Shown here piece by piece: positions 1 through 10,790 of a DNA stretch of 64,000 bases. A program made the position numbers and the translations under genes. Under the pieces are notes generated by a model. That model was not told the origin of the DNA, did no database searches, and saw nothing but the letters and a program-made list of their open reading frames with translations. Each line of letters starts with the position of its first letter. Position 1 is the first letter of the stretch. The stretch lies in assembly GCF_010550675.1 (NCBI RefSeq), contig NZ_JAAGOA010000015.1:124001-188000 (forward strand), in the 5' to 3' direction. Source of the stretch: Phytoactinopolyspora halotolerans (lineage in GTDB: Bacteria; Actinomycetota; Actinomycetes; Jiangellales; Jiangellaceae).

Positions 1-37
1 GGCGGATTCTTCAGACCGAAAGTAGGCGATCGCGACC

Positions 38-3000
38 GTGGCTCCCACCGGCCCGCCGACGGGGTTCGGACCGAACGACTGGCTCGTTGAAGAGCTGTAC
101 GCGAGCTGGCTCAAGGATCCTTCGAGTGTCGATCAACAATGGGCGGACTATTTCGCGTCCCATGCCGGTGAGGCCGGCCGTGCCGACGATTCCGGCGGCG
201 GCCCGTCCGGCAACAACTCCACCTCCACAACCACGTCCACTCGCTCCACCACGAGGACCACCGTGACCCCACAGGCCGCGCCAGCCGGCTCCCGTCCCGC
301 ACCCCAGCCCAAGGAAACCGCCCGCGCCACCTCTGCCAGCCCGGCACCCCCGCCGCAGTCCGCGCATGACCGGCCGCAGGCGCCGGTGCGCAGCGCGCCG
401 CAGGACGAATCGGGCGCAGAGGACGCGGCGACGGAAGAGGTCGTCCAGCTGCGCGGGGCACCGGCGCGCACCGCGACGAACATGGAGTCCAGCCTGGAGC
501 TGCCGACCGCGACCAGCGTGCGAGCGGTGCCGGCCAAGCTGCTGGTGGACAACCGGATCGTCATCAACAATCATCTGGCCCGGTCCCGGGGCGGCAAGGT
601 CTCGTTCACCCACATCATCGGTTTCGCGCTGGTCAAGGCGCTGAATCAGATGCCGGACATGAACTACTCCTACACCGAGACGGAAGCCGGCAAGCCCGCC
701 TTGGTCAAGCCACCGCACGTCAACCTGGGCCTCGCCATCGACATGAAGAAGTCGGACGGGACCCGGCAGCTGCTGGTGCCGAGCATCAAGAAGGCGGAGA
801 CGCTCAACTTCGCCGAGTTCTGGTCCGCCTATGAAGACCTGATCCGTCGCGCCCGCGACGGCAAGCTCGCCATCGACGACTTCGTGGGCACCACGATCAG
901 CCTGACCAACCCCGGAACGATCGGGACCGTGCACTCGGTACCGCGGCTGATGAAGGGTCAGGGCACCATCATCGGCGTCGGCGCCATGGAGTACCCGGCC
1001 GAGTACCAAGGGGCCGCGCCGGAGACGCTTGCCCGCATCGGTGTCTCCAAGACCATGACGCTCACCAGCACCTATGATCACCGGATCATCCAGGGTGCGC
1101 AGAGCGGGGAGTTCCTGCGGCTGATCCATCAGCTGCTGCTCGGCGAGCACGACTTCTACGACGAGATCTTCCGCGCGTTGCGGATCCCGTACGAACCGAT
1201 CCGCTGGGCGACGGACGTCACCTCCAGCCACGAGGACGAGGTCAGCAAGCAGGCCCGGGTGCTGGAGCTCATCCACGCCTACCGGGTGCGCGGGCACCTC
1301 ATGGCCGACACGGACCCGCTGGAGTACAAGCAGCGCAGCCACCCCGACCTGGATGTCACCACGCACGGCCTGACGCTGTGGGACCTGGATCGGGAGTTCG
1401 CCACCGGCTCGTTCGGCGGCAGCAAGCGGTTCATGCTGCTCCGGGACATCCTCGGCGTGCTGCGCAACGCGTACTGTCGCACCGTCGGTATCGAGTACAT
1501 GCACATCCAGGAGCCGGAGCAGCGGCGCTGGATCCAGGCCCGGGTCGAGAAGCCGGTGGACCTGACGCCGCGCGAGGAGCAGCTGCGCATCCTGCTCAAG
1601 CTGAACCAGGCCGAGGCCTTCGAGTCATTCCTGCAGACCAAGTACGTCGGCCAGAAACGGTTCTCGCTGGAGGGCGGCGAGTCGCTGATCCCGATCCTGG
1701 ACGAGGTGGTCGCCGCATCGGCCGAGTCCGGCCTGGACGAGGTCACCATCGGCATGGCGCACCGGGGCCGGCTGAACGTGCTGGCGAACATCGTCGGCAA
1801 GAGCTACGCCCAGATCTTCGGCGAGTTCCAGGGCAACATCAACCCGCGAAGTGTCCAGGGCTCCGGCGACGTCAAGTACCACCTCGGCGCGGACGGCGAG
1901 TACACGGCGCTGGACGGGTCGAAGATCAAGGTCTCGCTGAGCGCCAACCCGAGCCACCTGGAGGCGGTCAACCCCGTCCTGGAGGGCATCGCCCGCGCCA
2001 AGCAGGACATCCTGGACCGGGGCGAGGAGTTCCCGGTGCTGCCGATCCTCGTGCACGGGGACGCGGCGTTCGCCGGTCAAGGCGTCGTCGCCGAGACCCT
2101 CAACCTGTCCCAGTTGCGCGGCTACCGCACCGGAGGCACGGTGCACGTCGTCGTGAACAACCAGGTGGGCTACACCACCTCGCCCGAACAGTCGCGCTCG
2201 TCCACATACTGCACGGACGTCGCGCGCACGGTGCAGGCGCCGATCTTCCACGTCAACGGCGACGATCCCGAGGCCTGCGCCCGGGTCGCCCGGATGGCCT
2301 TCGACTTCCGGCAGGCGTTCAACAAGGACGTCGTCATCGACATGGTCTGCTACCGGCTGCGCGGCCACAACGAAGGCGACGACCCGAGCTACACGCAGCC
2401 GCTGATGTACGACCTGATCAAGGCCAAGCGCCCGGTGCGCAAGCTGTACACCGAGGCGCTGGTCGGCCGCGGGGACATCACCATCGAAGAGGCCGAGCAG
2501 GCGATGGCCGACTACCAGCAGCAGCTGGAGCGGGTGTTCGCCGAGACCCGGCAGGCGGAGATCGCCGCCGCGGCGCGGGTGCCCAGTTACCCGGAGAAGC
2601 CCGAGCCCGAGGGTGAGGTCGTCACGGCCGTTACGTCTGAGGTGCTCAAGCGGATCGCCGACGCACACCTCAACGTGCCGGACGGGTTCACGGTCCACCC
2701 GAAGGTGCTGCCACAGATCCAGCGACGAGCGGCGATGCTGACGGACGGCGGCATCGACTGGGCCACCGCCGAGATCACCGCGTTCGGCTCGCTGCTATTG
2801 GACGGGCGTCCGGTCCGGTTGGCGGGACAGGACAGCCGGCGCGGCACGTTCGTGCAGCGGTTCGCCGCCGTCGTGGACCGGCATACCGGTGAGCCCTGGA
2901 TACCGCTCCAGAATCTGGACGAGCAGCAGGCCAAGTTCTACGTCTATGACTCGTTGCTCTCCGAGTTCGCCGCGATGGGCTTCGAGTACGGGTATTCGGT

Positions 3001-3781
3001 GGCCCGGCCGGAATCGCTGGTGCTGTGGGAGGCGCAGTTCGGGGACTTCGTCAACGGCGCCCAGACGATCATCGACGAATTCCTCACATCCGGTGAGGCC
3101 AAGTGGGGCCAGCGCTCCGGTGTCGTGTTGCTGCTCCCGCACGGCTACGAGGGGCAGGGCGCGGACCACTCGTCGGCCCGGATCGAGCGCTTCATGCTGA
3201 TGGCCGCCGAGGAGGCGTTCCGGGTGGCGCAGCCGTCCACGCCGGCGTCGTACTTCCACCTGCTCCGGCTACACACGCTGGCGGCGCACCACAAGCCGCT
3301 GATCGTCTTCACCCCGAAGTCGATGTTGCGCAGCAAGCGGGCGATCTCCGAGCCCGATGACTTCACCGGGTCCACCACCTTCCGACCGGTTCTGGGCGAC
3401 CCCGGCGACATCGATCCGAACAAGGTGGAACGGGTGCTGCTGTGCAGCGGCAAGATCACCTGGGAGTTGTTGAACACGCGGGAGAAGCGCTCGGACGACC
3501 GCACAGCCATCGTCCGGCTGGAGCAGCTCTACCCGCTGGCGACCGAGCAGATCAACGCGGAGCTCGCGGCGTACCCGAACCTGCGCGAGGTCCGCTGGGT
3601 GCAGGATGAGCCGGAGAACATGGGTCCCTGGCCGTTCCTGGCCCTGCATCTGCCGTCGCGGCTGCCGGACGGCCTGCCGTTGCACCATGTCACCCGGCCG
3701 GCCAGCACGTCGCCGGCGGTCGGATCGCCGAACCGGCACATCGAGGAGCAGAACGAGCTGCACGACGCGGCGTTCGCCTGA
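38..3781 (+). CDS. kgd: Multifunctional 2-oxoglutarate decarboxylase/dehydrogenase E1 with fused succinyltransferase domain (Kgd)
   Basis: A 1247-residue protein of the actinobacterial fused type. The N-terminal helix (about residues 8-40) is followed by an Ala/Pro/Thr-rich linker to about 150. A 2-oxoacid dehydrogenase acyltransferase domain spans about 150-380, with the catalytic His near 348 in a YDHRIIQG motif. A thiamine-diphosphate E1 domain fills the rest, with a GDAAFAGQG motif near 674. In the family it converts 2-oxoglutarate to succinyl-CoA, or decarboxylates it, in the TCA cycle. The length is typical. The GTG at 38 opens the conserved [13 protein letters not shown] start. Only 37 bases upstream are in the window, so the promoter cannot be judged. 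Confidence 0.97.
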   Translation: MAPTGPPTGFGPNDWLVEELYASWLKDPSSVDQQWADYFASHAGEAGRADDSGGGPSGNNSTSTTTSTRSTTRTTVTPQAAPAGSRPAPQPKETARATSASPAPPPQSAHDRPQAPVRSAPQDESGAEDAATEEVVQLRGAPARTATNMESSLELPTATSVRAVPAKLLVDNRIVINNHLARSRGGKVSFTHIIGFALVKALNQMPDMNYSYTETEAGKPALVKPPHVNLGLAIDMKKSDGTRQLLVPSIKKAETLNFAEFWSAYEDLIRRARDGKLAIDDFVGTTISLTNPGTIGTVHSVPRLMKGQGTIIGVGAMEYPAEYQGAAPETLARIGVSKTMTLTSTYDHRIIQGAQSGEFLRLIHQLLLGEHDFYDEIFRALRIPYEPIRWATDVTSSHEDEVSKQARVLELIHAYRVRGHLMADTDPLEYKQRSHPDLDVTTHGLTLWDLDREFATGSFGGSKRFMLLRDILGVLRNAYCRTVGIEYMHIQEPEQRRWIQARVEKPVDLTPREEQLRILLKLNQAEAFESFLQTKYVGQKRFSLEGGESLIPILDEVVAASAESGLDEVTIGMAHRGRLNVLANIVGKSYAQIFGEFQGNINPRSVQGSGDVKYHLGADGEYTALDGSKIKVSLSANPSHLEAVNPVLEGIARAKQDILDRGEEFPVLPILVHGDAAFAGQGVVAETLNLSQLRGYRTGGTVHVVVNNQVGYTTSPEQSRSSTYCTDVARTVQAPIFHVNGDDPEACARVARMAFDFRQAFNKDVVIDMVCYRLRGHNEGDDPSYTQPLMYDLIKAKRPVRKLYTEALVGRGDITIEEAEQAMADYQQQLERVFAETRQAEIAAAARVPSYPEKPEPEGEVVTAVTSEVLKRIADAHLNVPDGFTVHPKVLPQIQRRAAMLTDGGIDWATAEITAFGSLLLDGRPVRLAGQDSRRGTFVQRFAAVVDRHTGEPWIPLQNLDEQQAKFYVYDSLLSEFAAMGFEYGYSVARPESLVLWEAQFGDFVNGAQTIIDEFLTSGEAKWGQRSGVVLLLPHGYEGQGADHSSARIERFMLMAAEEAFRVAQPSTPASYFHLLRLHTLAAHHKPLIVFTPKSMLRSKRAISEPDDFTGSTTFRPVLGDPGDIDPNKVERVLLCSGKITWELLNTREKRSDDRTAIVRLEQLYPLATEQINAELAAYPNLREVRWVQDEPENMGPWPFLALHLPSRLPDGLPLHHVTRPASTSPAVGSPNRHIEEQNELHDAAFA

Positions 3782-3817
3782 CATCGTCATCCGGCACCGC
3801 CGGAATGTGACGCATGG

Positions 3818-3857
3818 GATGCGAGTTCAGGGCGCTATGACGCACTGAACTCGCATC
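3818..3857 (+). terminator. Hairpin terminator after kgd
   Basis: A perfect 13-bp inverted repeat (3818-3830 with 3845-3857) with a 14-base loop starts 36 bases after the kgd stop. No T-tract follows. Placement and perfect pairing support a terminator; activity is inferred. Confidence 0.65.
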
Positions 3858-4048
3858 TCATCATGACGGCTCCCGTCACGCGGCTCGGCGGTGCTCGCGT
3901 GACATGGCAGTGGGGCGCGTGGCAGGGTTCATGGTTGGCGCGGGCGCCGATACCGGCACCGGACGCGGCAGGATTATGTCAGAGTGAGCAGGATCGCCGC
4001 AGACAACGGCGTCGCGGCTACGTACGTACGGTCCCTCGGGAGCATTGC

Positions 4049-4231
4049 GTGTACTTCACCGACCGCGGAATCGAGGAGCTCGAGCAGCGCCGGGGTGACG
4101 AGCAGGTCACCCTCGGCTGGCTCGCCGAGCAGTTGCGTGACTTCGTCGACGAGAATCCGGAGTTCGAGACCGCCGTGGAGCGGCTGGCCACCTATCTGGC
4201 CCGGCTGGACGACGACGAGACGGACGACTGA
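4049..4231 (+). CDS. Small conserved actinobacterial protein, DUF6104-like
   Basis: A 60-residue acidic soluble protein beginning MYFTDRGIEELEQRRGDE and ending in a run of Asp. From memory this matches the short actinobacterial DUF6104 family (about 60 residues), whose function is unknown. The frame is open further upstream to 3863, but that part is Arg-rich and unlike the family. The GTG at 4049 is therefore preferred; it has a GGGAG about 8 bases before it. There is no signal peptide, membrane segment or metal motif. It lies alone between kgd and the SGNH/ATPase pair. Confidence 0.8.
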   Translation: MYFTDRGIEELEQRRGDEQVTLGWLAEQLRDFVDENPEFETAVERLATYLARLDDDETDD

Positions 4232-4350
4232 GCGGTCGCCGCCTCCGTCGCCCCCGGCCCGGGGCGGTCGACGTGCCGTCCGCCACGGGCGCGGCGGGCA
4301 TCACCGCCACGCCCCCGGCGGCGACGGATCACACGTGGGAGGATGGGGCG

Positions 4351-4980
4351 GTGCGTGACGTCAGGGTGTGCGTGTTCGGAGACTCTCTCGTGGCCGGCTT
4401 CGGCGACCCCAAGGCGCTCGGCTGGGTCGGGCGAGTGGCCGCGCGCACTCCGCCGTCCACCGGGCTCGAGCTGACCACGTACCAGCTGGGCGTCCGCCGG
4501 CAGACCACCGAGGAGGTGGTGCTCCGGATCCCGATGGAGTGTGCGCCCCGCTTCGCACACGGCGACGAGCATCGGATCGTCGTCGCGACCGGCGTGAACG
4601 ATGCGAACCTCGGCGTCGATCCGGCACGGTCAGCCGCGGCCCTGCAGTTCGGGCTTGCGTCGATGGATGTGCCGGCTCTGGTGATCGGCCCCCCGCCGCT
4701 CGGTGACGCCGAGTTGCGCGCCCGCATTCATGACCTGGACGCCGCCTTCGCCGCGCTCTGCCAGAGCCGCGACGTGCCGTACATCTCGACGTACCACCCG
4801 CTCGCCGAGCACCACGCTTGGGACGAGGCTCGCGCCGAGGACGGCATCCACCCGAACCAGGCCGGCTACGGGCTGCTCGCCTACGTGATCCTGCACGAAG
4901 GCTGGTATCGATGGCTCGGCGTGGAGCCGCCTCCGGAGCCGGTGAAGAAGCGGCGGGGCGCGGCCGACGACGCGTCGTGA
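4351..4980 (+). CDS. SGNH/GDSL-family hydrolase
   Basis: A 209-residue cytosolic esterase-like protein. The nucleophile block is FGDSLVAGFGD near residue 10, block III is GVNDANLG near 80, and the catalytic Asp-His pair is DGIHPNQAGY near 170. All family catalytic elements are present, so it is likely an active lipase, esterase or thioesterase of unknown substrate. The GTG at 4351 is chosen for the GGGAGG 9-14 bases upstream and because the GDS motif then sits at the usual distance from the N-terminus. Its stop codon overlaps the next gene's start by four bases (GTGA), so the two are translationally coupled. Confidence 0.88.
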   Translation: MRDVRVCVFGDSLVAGFGDPKALGWVGRVAARTPPSTGLELTTYQLGVRRQTTEEVVLRIPMECAPRFAHGDEHRIVVATGVNDANLGVDPARSAAALQFGLASMDVPALVIGPPPLGDAELRARIHDLDAAFAALCQSRDVPYISTYHPLAEHHAWDEARAEDGIHPNQAGYGLLAYVILHEGWYRWLGVEPPPEPVKKRRGAADDAS

Positions 4981-5729
4981 GCCCGGTCGATCGCCGGCCG
5001 GTACGACGGATCGAGTTCCGGCCGCCACCTGACCTGGAGGTCGACACGCGCGTGTGGCCGTGGAGTCTGCCGGCGGTCCGGCACCTGATCGACCACGGGT
5101 GGGAACTCCCGTCCGTCACCGTGCTGGTGGGTGAGAACGGCAGCGGCAAGTCGACACTGGTCGAGGGCGTCGGGCTCGCGTTCGGTTTCTCACCCGAGGG
5201 CGGCTCCGCGCACGCATCGCACTCGACCCGGCCGTCCGAGTCCGAGCTGCATCGAGCCATCCACATCGACCGCGGCATCGGGGCTCCACGCTGGGGCTTC
5301 TTTCTCCGCGCCGAAACGATGCACGGCTTCTTCAGCTACCTGGAGGAGAATCCCAACCCCTATGCGCGCCGGCGCGAACCGGCCTTCCACGAGATGAGCC
5401 ACGGCGAATCCTTCCTGGAGGTGCTGAATACCCGGTTCGATTCGCCGGGCTTCTACTGCCTGGACGAACCGGAGTCGGCGCTGTCCTTCAGCGGATGCCT
5501 GGCCCTGGTCGGCGTGCTGCATCAGATCGCGACGGCAGGCGGCCAGGTCGTCGTCGCGACGCACTCGCCCATCGTGGCCTCCATCCCGGGAGCCACCATC
5601 CTGGAGGTCGGAGACTGGGGATTACGGGAGACCGCGTGGGAGGACCTGGACCTGGTGCGCAACTGGCGCTCGTTCCTCGATGCCCCCGAACGCTACCTTC
5701 GCCACGTCGTCGACGAGGCTAGTGCGTGA
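4977..5729 (+). CDS. AAA/ABC-type single-domain ATPase
   Basis: A 250-residue ATPase with Walker A GENGSGKST near residue 53, a signature-like MSHGESFL near 140, and Walker B with a catalytic Glu (YCLDEPESALS) near 163. A switch-like THSP motif lies near 200. This is the compact ABC/SMC-like cytosolic ATPase group with no membrane partner. The function is unknown; such proteins are often annotated only as AAA family ATPase. It is translationally coupled to the SGNH hydrolase through a GTGA overlap, and its 3' end overlaps the convergent oxidoreductase gene by 11 bases. Confidence 0.85.
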   Translation: MSPVDRRPVRRIEFRPPPDLEVDTRVWPWSLPAVRHLIDHGWELPSVTVLVGENGSGKSTLVEGVGLAFGFSPEGGSAHASHSTRPSESELHRAIHIDRGIGAPRWGFFLRAETMHGFFSYLEENPNPYARRREPAFHEMSHGESFLEVLNTRFDSPGFYCLDEPESALSFSGCLALVGVLHQIATAGGQVVVATHSPIVASIPGATILEVGDWGLRETAWEDLDLVRNWRSFLDAPERYLRHVVDEASA

Positions 5730-6684
5730 AGACGATCTTGCCGAAGACGTCGCCACGCGCCATCGCGGCGAAGCCGTCACGCGCCTCGGAGAGCGGCAGC
5801 GACCGGTCGATCAACGGGCGGACACCGGTGCGCTCGCAGAAGGCGAGCAGCCGGCCCAGCTCGTCGCGGGTGCCCATGGTGGAGCCGAGCACCCGCAGCT
5901 GAAGGAAGAACACCCGGTTCAGCTCCGTCTCCCCGGTCAGACCGGACGTCGCCCCGCAGATGACCACGGCGCCACCGGGCCGCAGGGAGCGCAATGAATG
6001 CTTCCACGTGGCGGCGCCGACCGTCTCCATGACCGCGTCGACCCGCTCCGGTAGCCGTTCGCCTGTGGGAAATACGCGGTCCGCTCCGAAGTCCCGGGTG
6101 CGCTCCGCCTTCTCCGGGTCGCGTGAGGTTACCCAGACCCGGATCCCGGCCGCCGACGCCAGCCGGATCAGGGCCGTCGCCACCCCTCCGCCGGCGCCTT
6201 GAACAAGGACCGTCTGTCCCGGCGTGACCTGCGCCTGGGTGAACAGCATGCGATACGCCGTCAGCCAGGCGGTCGGCAGGCACGCGGCCTCCTCGTAGGA
6301 CAGCCCGGCCGGCTTCGGCACCAGGTTCCGCCGTGGCACCGCCACCTGTGCGGCGAACGTGCCCGGATGGCGCTCGGAGAGCAGCGAACGTCGCGGATCC
6401 AGTGTCTCGTCGCCCAGCCAGGCCGGGTCGGAGACGACCGCGTGCACCACGACGTCGTTGCCGTCCTGGTCGACCCCGGCGGCGTCGCACCCGAGGATCA
6501 TCGGAAGCCGGCTCTCGTCCAGCCCCACGCCGCGCAGCGACCACACGTCGTGGTGGTTCAGCGACGAGGCTCGCACGTCGACCACGGTCCAGCCGTCCGG
6601 AACCGCGGGCTCCGGCCGTTCTCCCAGGGCGAGCCCGTTGAGCGGCTCGTCGGCATCGAAGCGTTCAGCGTATGCGGCGAACAT
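5719..6684 (-). CDS. Zinc-independent MDR/quinone oxidoreductase-like alcohol dehydrogenase
   Basis: A 321-residue medium-chain dehydrogenase/reductase. The GroES-like N-terminal half contains SLNHHDVWSLRG and GCDAAG near residues 41-75. The NADPH-binding Rossmann half has VQGAGGGVATALI near 165. The Cys ligands of the structural zinc are not visible, so it fits the quinone oxidoreductase branch rather than classical zinc ADHs. It probably reduces quinones or enals with NADPH; the substrate is unknown. It is a single gene, convergent with the ATPase gene and downstream of the malic enzyme terminator. Confidence 0.88.
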   Translation of the reverse strand: MFAAYAERFDADEPLNGLALGERPEPAVPDGWTVVDVRASSLNHHDVWSLRGVGLDESRLPMILGCDAAGVDQDGNDVVVHAVVSDPAWLGDETLDPRRSLLSERHPGTFAAQVAVPRRNLVPKPAGLSYEEAACLPTAWLTAYRMLFTQAQVTPGQTVLVQGAGGGVATALIRLASAAGIRVWVTSRDPEKAERTRDFGADRVFPTGERLPERVDAVMETVGAATWKHSLRSLRPGGAVVICGATSGLTGETELNRVFFLQLRVLGSTMGTRDELGRLLAFCERTGVRPLIDRSLPLSEARDGFAAMARGDVFGKIVFTH

Positions 6685-6721
6685 GCTCCGACCCTACCGG
6701 CCACGTGATCGACGCCCGAAC

Positions 6722-6763
6722 GTCTCGACATCGTCCCTGCGCACGCATGGACAATGTCGAGAC
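6722..6763 (-). terminator. Hairpin terminator after malic enzyme gene
   Basis: A 10-bp perfect arm pair (6722-6731 with 6754-6763), continued after one unpaired base on each side by a 4-bp inner stem (6733-6736 with 6749-6752), closes a 12-base loop. It begins 16 bases past the end of the malic enzyme gene on the minus strand. No T-tract is present. Confidence 0.65.
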
Positions 6764-6778
6764 TTCGGACGTGCGAGG

Positions 6779-7972
6779 TCAGATACGGGCCACGTTCTCG
6801 GCGCGCGCCGCCCCGGCGACGGCGTCGGCGACCGCGGGCGCCACGCGCGGGTCGAACGGGCCGGGAACGACGTAGTCCGCGGTGAGCTCGTCGCCGACGA
6901 TCTCCGCCAGCGCCTCCGCCGCGGCCTGTTTCATTCCCTCGGAGATCCGGCTTGCCCGCACGTCCAGAGCGCCCCGGAAGATGCCCGGGAACGCCAGCAC
7001 ATTGTTGATCTGGTTCGGAAAGTCGCTCCGCCCCGTCGCGACGACCGCTGCGTGCCGGCGTGCGAGTGTCGGATGCACCTCGGGGTCCGGATTCGCCAGC
7101 GCGAAGACGATCGCCTCCGGCGCCATCCGGGCGACCGAACTCTCGTCCACCGTGCCGCCCGACACGCCGATGAAGACGTCCGCGCCGTCCAGGACGTCGT
7201 GCACGCTCCCACGACGCCGCTCCGGATTGGTCGCCTCGGCCATCTCGCGCTTGATCGGGCTCAGCCCCTCCCGGCCGGGGTGGATCGCGCCCTGCCGATC
7301 GGCGACCACCAGGTCGCGCGCTCCCATCGACAGCAGGATCCTCGCCACGGCGACGCCGGCGGCGCCCGCGCCGGAGACGACGACGCGGGTGTCGGAGAGC
7401 ACACGGCCGGTCAACCGCAGCGCGTTCACCAGCGCGGCGGCCACGACGACGGCGGTCCCGTGCTGGTCGTCGTGGAAGACCGGGATATCGAGCCGCTCCT
7501 GCAGCCGGCGCTCGACCTCGAAGCAGCGGGGCGCGGAGATGTCCTCCAGATTGATCCCGCCGAACGTCGGCGCCATCCGGGCGACGGTCTCCACCAGCTC
7601 GTCGACGTCCCGGCAGTCCAGGCAAACCGGAACCGCGTCGACCTTGGCGAACTCCTTGAACAGCAGCGCTTTGCCCTCCATGACGGGAAGCGCGGCTTCG
7701 GGGCCGATGTCTCCCAACCCGAGCACGGCAGACCCGTCGGTCACCACGGCGACCGTGTTGCCCTTCCAGGTCAGCTCATTCACCAACGCCGGCGCGTCGG
7801 CGATCGCTGTGCACACCCGGGCCACGCCGGGCGTATACGCGAGAGACAGGTCCCCGGCGTCCCGGACGGGGACAGTGGACCGGACCTCGAGCTTGCCGCC
7901 TCGGTGCAACTCGACCGCGCGGTCGGTCAGCGTATCGGCATCAGGTTGGTGCGGGATGAGTTCGGCGACCAT
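6779..7972 (-). CDS. NAD(P)-dependent malic enzyme (malate oxidoreductase, decarboxylating)
   Basis: A 397-residue short bacterial malic enzyme that converts malate to pyruvate and CO2. Visible signatures are [10 protein letters not shown] near residue 48, the [18 protein letters not shown] block near 85, [12 protein letters not shown] (metal site) near 140, FHDDQHGTA near 160, and the Rossmann [10 protein letters not shown] near 190. The ATG at 7972 is chosen because it is preceded by GAAGAAGGGG; the frame is open for 29 more codons without family similarity. It lies divergent from the amino-acid ABC transporter operon with about 270 bases between. The cofactor preference cannot be read from sequence. 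Confidence 0.93.
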   Translation of the reverse strand: MVAELIPHQPDADTLTDRAVELHRGGKLEVRSTVPVRDAGDLSLAYTPGVARVCTAIADAPALVNELTWKGNTVAVVTDGSAVLGLGDIGPEAALPVMEGKALLFKEFAKVDAVPVCLDCRDVDELVETVARMAPTFGGINLEDISAPRCFEVERRLQERLDIPVFHDDQHGTAVVVAAALVNALRLTGRVLSDTRVVVSGAGAAGVAVARILLSMGARDLVVADRQGAIHPGREGLSPIKREMAEATNPERRRGSVHDVLDGADVFIGVSGGTVDESSVARMAPEAIVFALANPDPEVHPTLARRHAAVVATGRSDFPNQINNVLAFPGIFRGALDVRASRISEGMKQAAAEALAEIVGDELTADYVVPGPFDPRVAPAVADAVAGAARAENVARI

Positions 7973-8241
7973 GGATGACCCCTTCTTCGGGCAGATGAGC
8001 AGAGTAGAGAGCTGGAAAGCCGGCGAACCTGGCGATACGTGATGCCGCGGCACAGGCATGACCGGCGACGGGGGTCACCCGCGAGAGTTGCATTCTGTCA
8101 TGTCGCGTCCGATAGTGAAACCGGAAATCCGCCTGCATCTTTACCTGATCGTGGCCGGAAGATGACAGGATTGCCGCACAAAAGTGGCAAAATTCCTGCG
8201 ACGCTACTGAGCAGTAGAACAACCGCACCCTGGGAGACCTT

Positions 8242-9099
8242 ATGTCCACGCCATTCATGCGCCGGGCGATCCTCGGCGCCGCTGCCGCCGGCCTGTTGCT
8301 CCTCTCCGCCTGTGGCGACGACGATGAGCCGACCACCACGTCGAACGGTGAAGACACGCCTGCCGCCGATGGCGAGGGCGCACCGGCAAGCGAGGATCTC
8401 GAGCTCGTCTCCGACGGCACGCTCACCGTGTGCTCGGACGTCCCGTACCCGCCTTTCGAGATCGAGGACTCGGACGCACCGAGCGGCTACAGCGGATTCG
8501 ATATCGACATCGTCCAAGCCATCGCCGACGGCCTCGGTTTGGAGCTGGTTGTGCAGGACGTCGGCTTCGACGCGCTGCAGAGTGGCACCGTACTCGCGGC
8601 CGGCCAATGCGATCTCGGAGCGTCAGCCATGACGATCACCGAGGAGCGCAAGGAGAACCTGGACTTCTCCGATCCCTACTACGACTCGCTGCAGTCACTC
8701 CTCGTCCCGGTGGATTCCGACATCGATTCACTTGACGATCTTGCCGGTCAGGCACTCGGCGTCCAGCAAGGCACCACAGGCAAGGCCTACGCCGAGGAGA
8801 ACGCGCCGGAAGACACCGAGATCACCGACTTCCCGAGCGACGGAGAACTCTGGCCGGCCTTGCAGGCAGGCACCATCGCAGGCATCCTGCAGGACTTCCC
8901 GGTCAACGATGAGCACGCCACAGCGGACGAGGGATACCACATCGTCGAGACGTACGAGACCGACGAGCAGTACGGCTTCGCCTTCCCCAAGGACGAGAAG
9001 CCCGCGCTGCTGGCAGCGGTCAACGAGCAACTTCAGGAGCTCCGCGACAACGGTACGTATGACGAGATCTACAACACGTACTTCTCGACCGACTCCTAA
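8242..9099 (+). CDS. Polar amino-acid ABC transporter substrate-binding lipoprotein
   Basis: A 285-residue family-3 solute-binding protein. The signal peptide ends in the lipobox LLSAC (Cys about residue 24), followed by an acidic/Thr-rich tether. The binding domain starts at GTLTVCSDVPYPPFE, with GYSGFDIDIVQAIA and the family block CDLGASAMTITEER. It should be anchored outside the membrane and feed the following permease and ATPase. The family binds glutamine, glutamate, arginine or cystine; the exact ligand is not readable. It is the first gene of a three-gene operon. Confidence 0.93.
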   Translation: MSTPFMRRAILGAAAAGLLLLSACGDDDEPTTTSNGEDTPAADGEGAPASEDLELVSDGTLTVCSDVPYPPFEIEDSDAPSGYSGFDIDIVQAIADGLGLELVVQDVGFDALQSGTVLAAGQCDLGASAMTITEERKENLDFSDPYYDSLQSLLVPVDSDIDSLDDLAGQALGVQQGTTGKAYAEENAPEDTEITDFPSDGELWPALQAGTIAGILQDFPVNDEHATADEGYHIVETYETDEQYGFAFPKDEKPALLAAVNEQLQELRDNGTYDEIYNTYFSTDS

Positions 9100-9119
9100 G
9101 GCTCGGGGACACCTTCACA

Positions 9120-9905
9120 GTGCGCAGAACCACACGTAGAAGGCTCCGTAGGGGCATCCTCTACGCGATTTTCGTCGCTTTCGTGGCCCTGGTCGCTCTG
9201 GCAGCGGACTGGGGCCGGCTGCGCCAGCAGTTCCTCCAGATCGATATCGCGCGCGAGCAGTTCCCGGAGATCATCACGATCGCGGCGAAGAACACTCTGT
9301 TGTTCACCGTGGTCGCCTTCATCGGCGGCCTGATACTCGGCATCGTGCTGGCCCTGATGAAGCTGTCGACGATCGGTCCCTATCGCTGGTTGGCCACCGG
9401 CTATATCGAGCTATTCCGAGGCCTGCCGGCGCTGCTGACCATCTTCGCGATGGCCTACGTGCTGCCCATCGCGCTGGAGATACGGGTACCTTTCGGTCAG
9501 GTCGGCGCCGGACTCGTCGGACTCATCTTGGTCGCCGGCGCCTACATGGCCGAGACGATCAGAGCGGGGATCCAAGGCGTTCCCAAGGGACAGGCCGAGG
9601 CCGCACGCTCGCTTGGCATGTCCCCGTCGTGGACGATGGTATCCGTCATCCTTCCGCAGGCGTTCCGGATCATCGTGCCTCCCTTGACGAACGAATTCGT
9701 CCTGCTGATCAAGGATACGTCGCTGCTGTTCATCGCCGGCTCGACGATTCAGACCAAGGAGCTGACGACGTTCACTCGCGATGCCCAGTCGGTGTACTTC
9801 AACGGCACTCCGTTGTTGATGGCCGCGATGCTCTACCTGTTTATCACGATCCCGCTCACCCGGCTCGTGGCTGTGCTCGAGCGACGGATGGCGAGGTCAC
9901 GATGA
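9120..9905 (+). CDS. Polar amino-acid ABC transporter permease (HisM/GlnP type)
   Basis: A 261-residue integral membrane protein with a basic N-terminus ([12 protein letters not shown]), a first helix at about 12-30, and then the core permease helices. The EAA loop that docks the ATPase reads [20 protein letters not shown] near 160-180. It is a single permease, so the transporter probably uses a homodimer. The GTG start at 9120 follows the lipoprotein stop by 20 bases, and its stop overlaps the ATPase start (ATGA). Confidence 0.93.
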   Translation: MRRTTRRRLRRGILYAIFVAFVALVALAADWGRLRQQFLQIDIAREQFPEIITIAAKNTLLFTVVAFIGGLILGIVLALMKLSTIGPYRWLATGYIELFRGLPALLTIFAMAYVLPIALEIRVPFGQVGAGLVGLILVAGAYMAETIRAGIQGVPKGQAEAARSLGMSPSWTMVSVILPQAFRIIVPPLTNEFVLLIKDTSLLFIAGSTIQTKELTTFTRDAQSVYFNGTPLLMAAMLYLFITIPLTRLVAVLERRMARSR

Positions 9906-10660
9906 CCGAGTTCCCTACCCCTCCGACGGACGTCCCCGCCATCGAGGTGGTCGACCTGTACAAGAGGTTCGGCGAGCTCGAGGTGCTCAAGGGCGTGAGC
10001 CTCACCGTCAAGGCCGGCCAGGTGGTGTGCGTGATCGGGCCCAGCGGTTCCGGCAAGTCGACGCTGCTGCGCTGTGTGAACCGGCTCGAGGAGCCGACGG
10101 CGGGTCAGTTGCGGGTGGAGGGGATCGACATCCTCGACCCCGAGATCGACGTGGATAAGGTGCGCACCCGGATCGGCATGGTGTTCCAGCAGTTCAACCT
10201 GTTCCCGCACCTGTCCGTCCTGCGCAACCTCACCCTCGCGCAGCGGCGCGTACTGGGACGCGGAAAGGAGGAAGCCGCCGAGGTCGCCCGGCAGAACCTG
10301 GAGCGGGTGGGCCTGCTGGACAAGGCCGACGCATATCCGGCGCATCTGTCCGGCGGGCAGCAACAACGCGCCGCCATCGCTCGGTCGCTTTCGATGAATC
10401 CGGACATGATGCTGTTCGATGAGCCGACGTCGGCGCTGGATCCCGAGCTCGTCGGCGACGTGCTCGACGTCATGCGCAACCTTGCCGGCAGCGGCATGAC
10501 CATGATGGTGGTCACCCATGAGATGGGCTTCGCCCGTGAGGTCGGCGACGACCTGGTGTTCATGGACGACGGCATGATCGTCGAGGAGGGCAACCCGCGC
10601 GACGTGCTCGCCAACCCCCGCCACACGCGCACCCAGTCGTTCCTCTCCAAGGTGCTGTGA
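9902..10660 (+). CDS. Polar amino-acid ABC transporter ATP-binding protein (GlnQ type)
   Basis: A 252-residue ABC ATPase. Walker A is [11 protein letters not shown] near residue 45, the Q-loop [12 protein letters not shown] near 95, signature LSGGQQQR near 150, Walker [14 protein letters not shown] near 170, and the switch His in VTHEMGFA near 208. These are typical of the glutamine/polar amino-acid importers. The ATG at 9902 overlaps the permease stop by four bases; open reading frame upstream belongs to the permease in another frame. It completes the binding protein, permease and ATPase operon. Confidence 0.94.
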   Translation: MTEFPTPPTDVPAIEVVDLYKRFGELEVLKGVSLTVKAGQVVCVIGPSGSGKSTLLRCVNRLEEPTAGQLRVEGIDILDPEIDVDKVRTRIGMVFQQFNLFPHLSVLRNLTLAQRRVLGRGKEEAAEVARQNLERVGLLDKADAYPAHLSGGQQQRAAIARSLSMNPDMMLFDEPTSALDPELVGDVLDVMRNLAGSGMTMMVVTHEMGFAREVGDDLVFMDDGMIVEEGNPRDVLANPRHTRTQSFLSKVL

Positions 10661-10790
10661 GCACCGGCATAGGTCGTTGACGGGAACGGACTCCGGGCGA
10701 GGTAGCCTGAGGCCCACCGCGTTGAAGTTGCGCCTTCATGTGGATGTGACAGGCTGTCGGGCGGATGGATCTTTCGCGTCAGGAGGCCAG

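Noticed and set aside
11-1504. A 497-codon minus-strand frame at the window start
   Set aside because: It is the complement of kgd and shows no protein family features.
6722-6763. A third glycerol operator, because TCGACATTGTC occurs on the minus strand here
   Set aside because: It is part of the terminator stem after malic enzyme, and no glycerol gene is adjacent.
8060-8241. A riboswitch or attenuator in the gap before the amino-acid transporter
   Set aside because: Only a short TTGCC/GGCAA pairing is visible; no conserved riboswitch core could be recognised.
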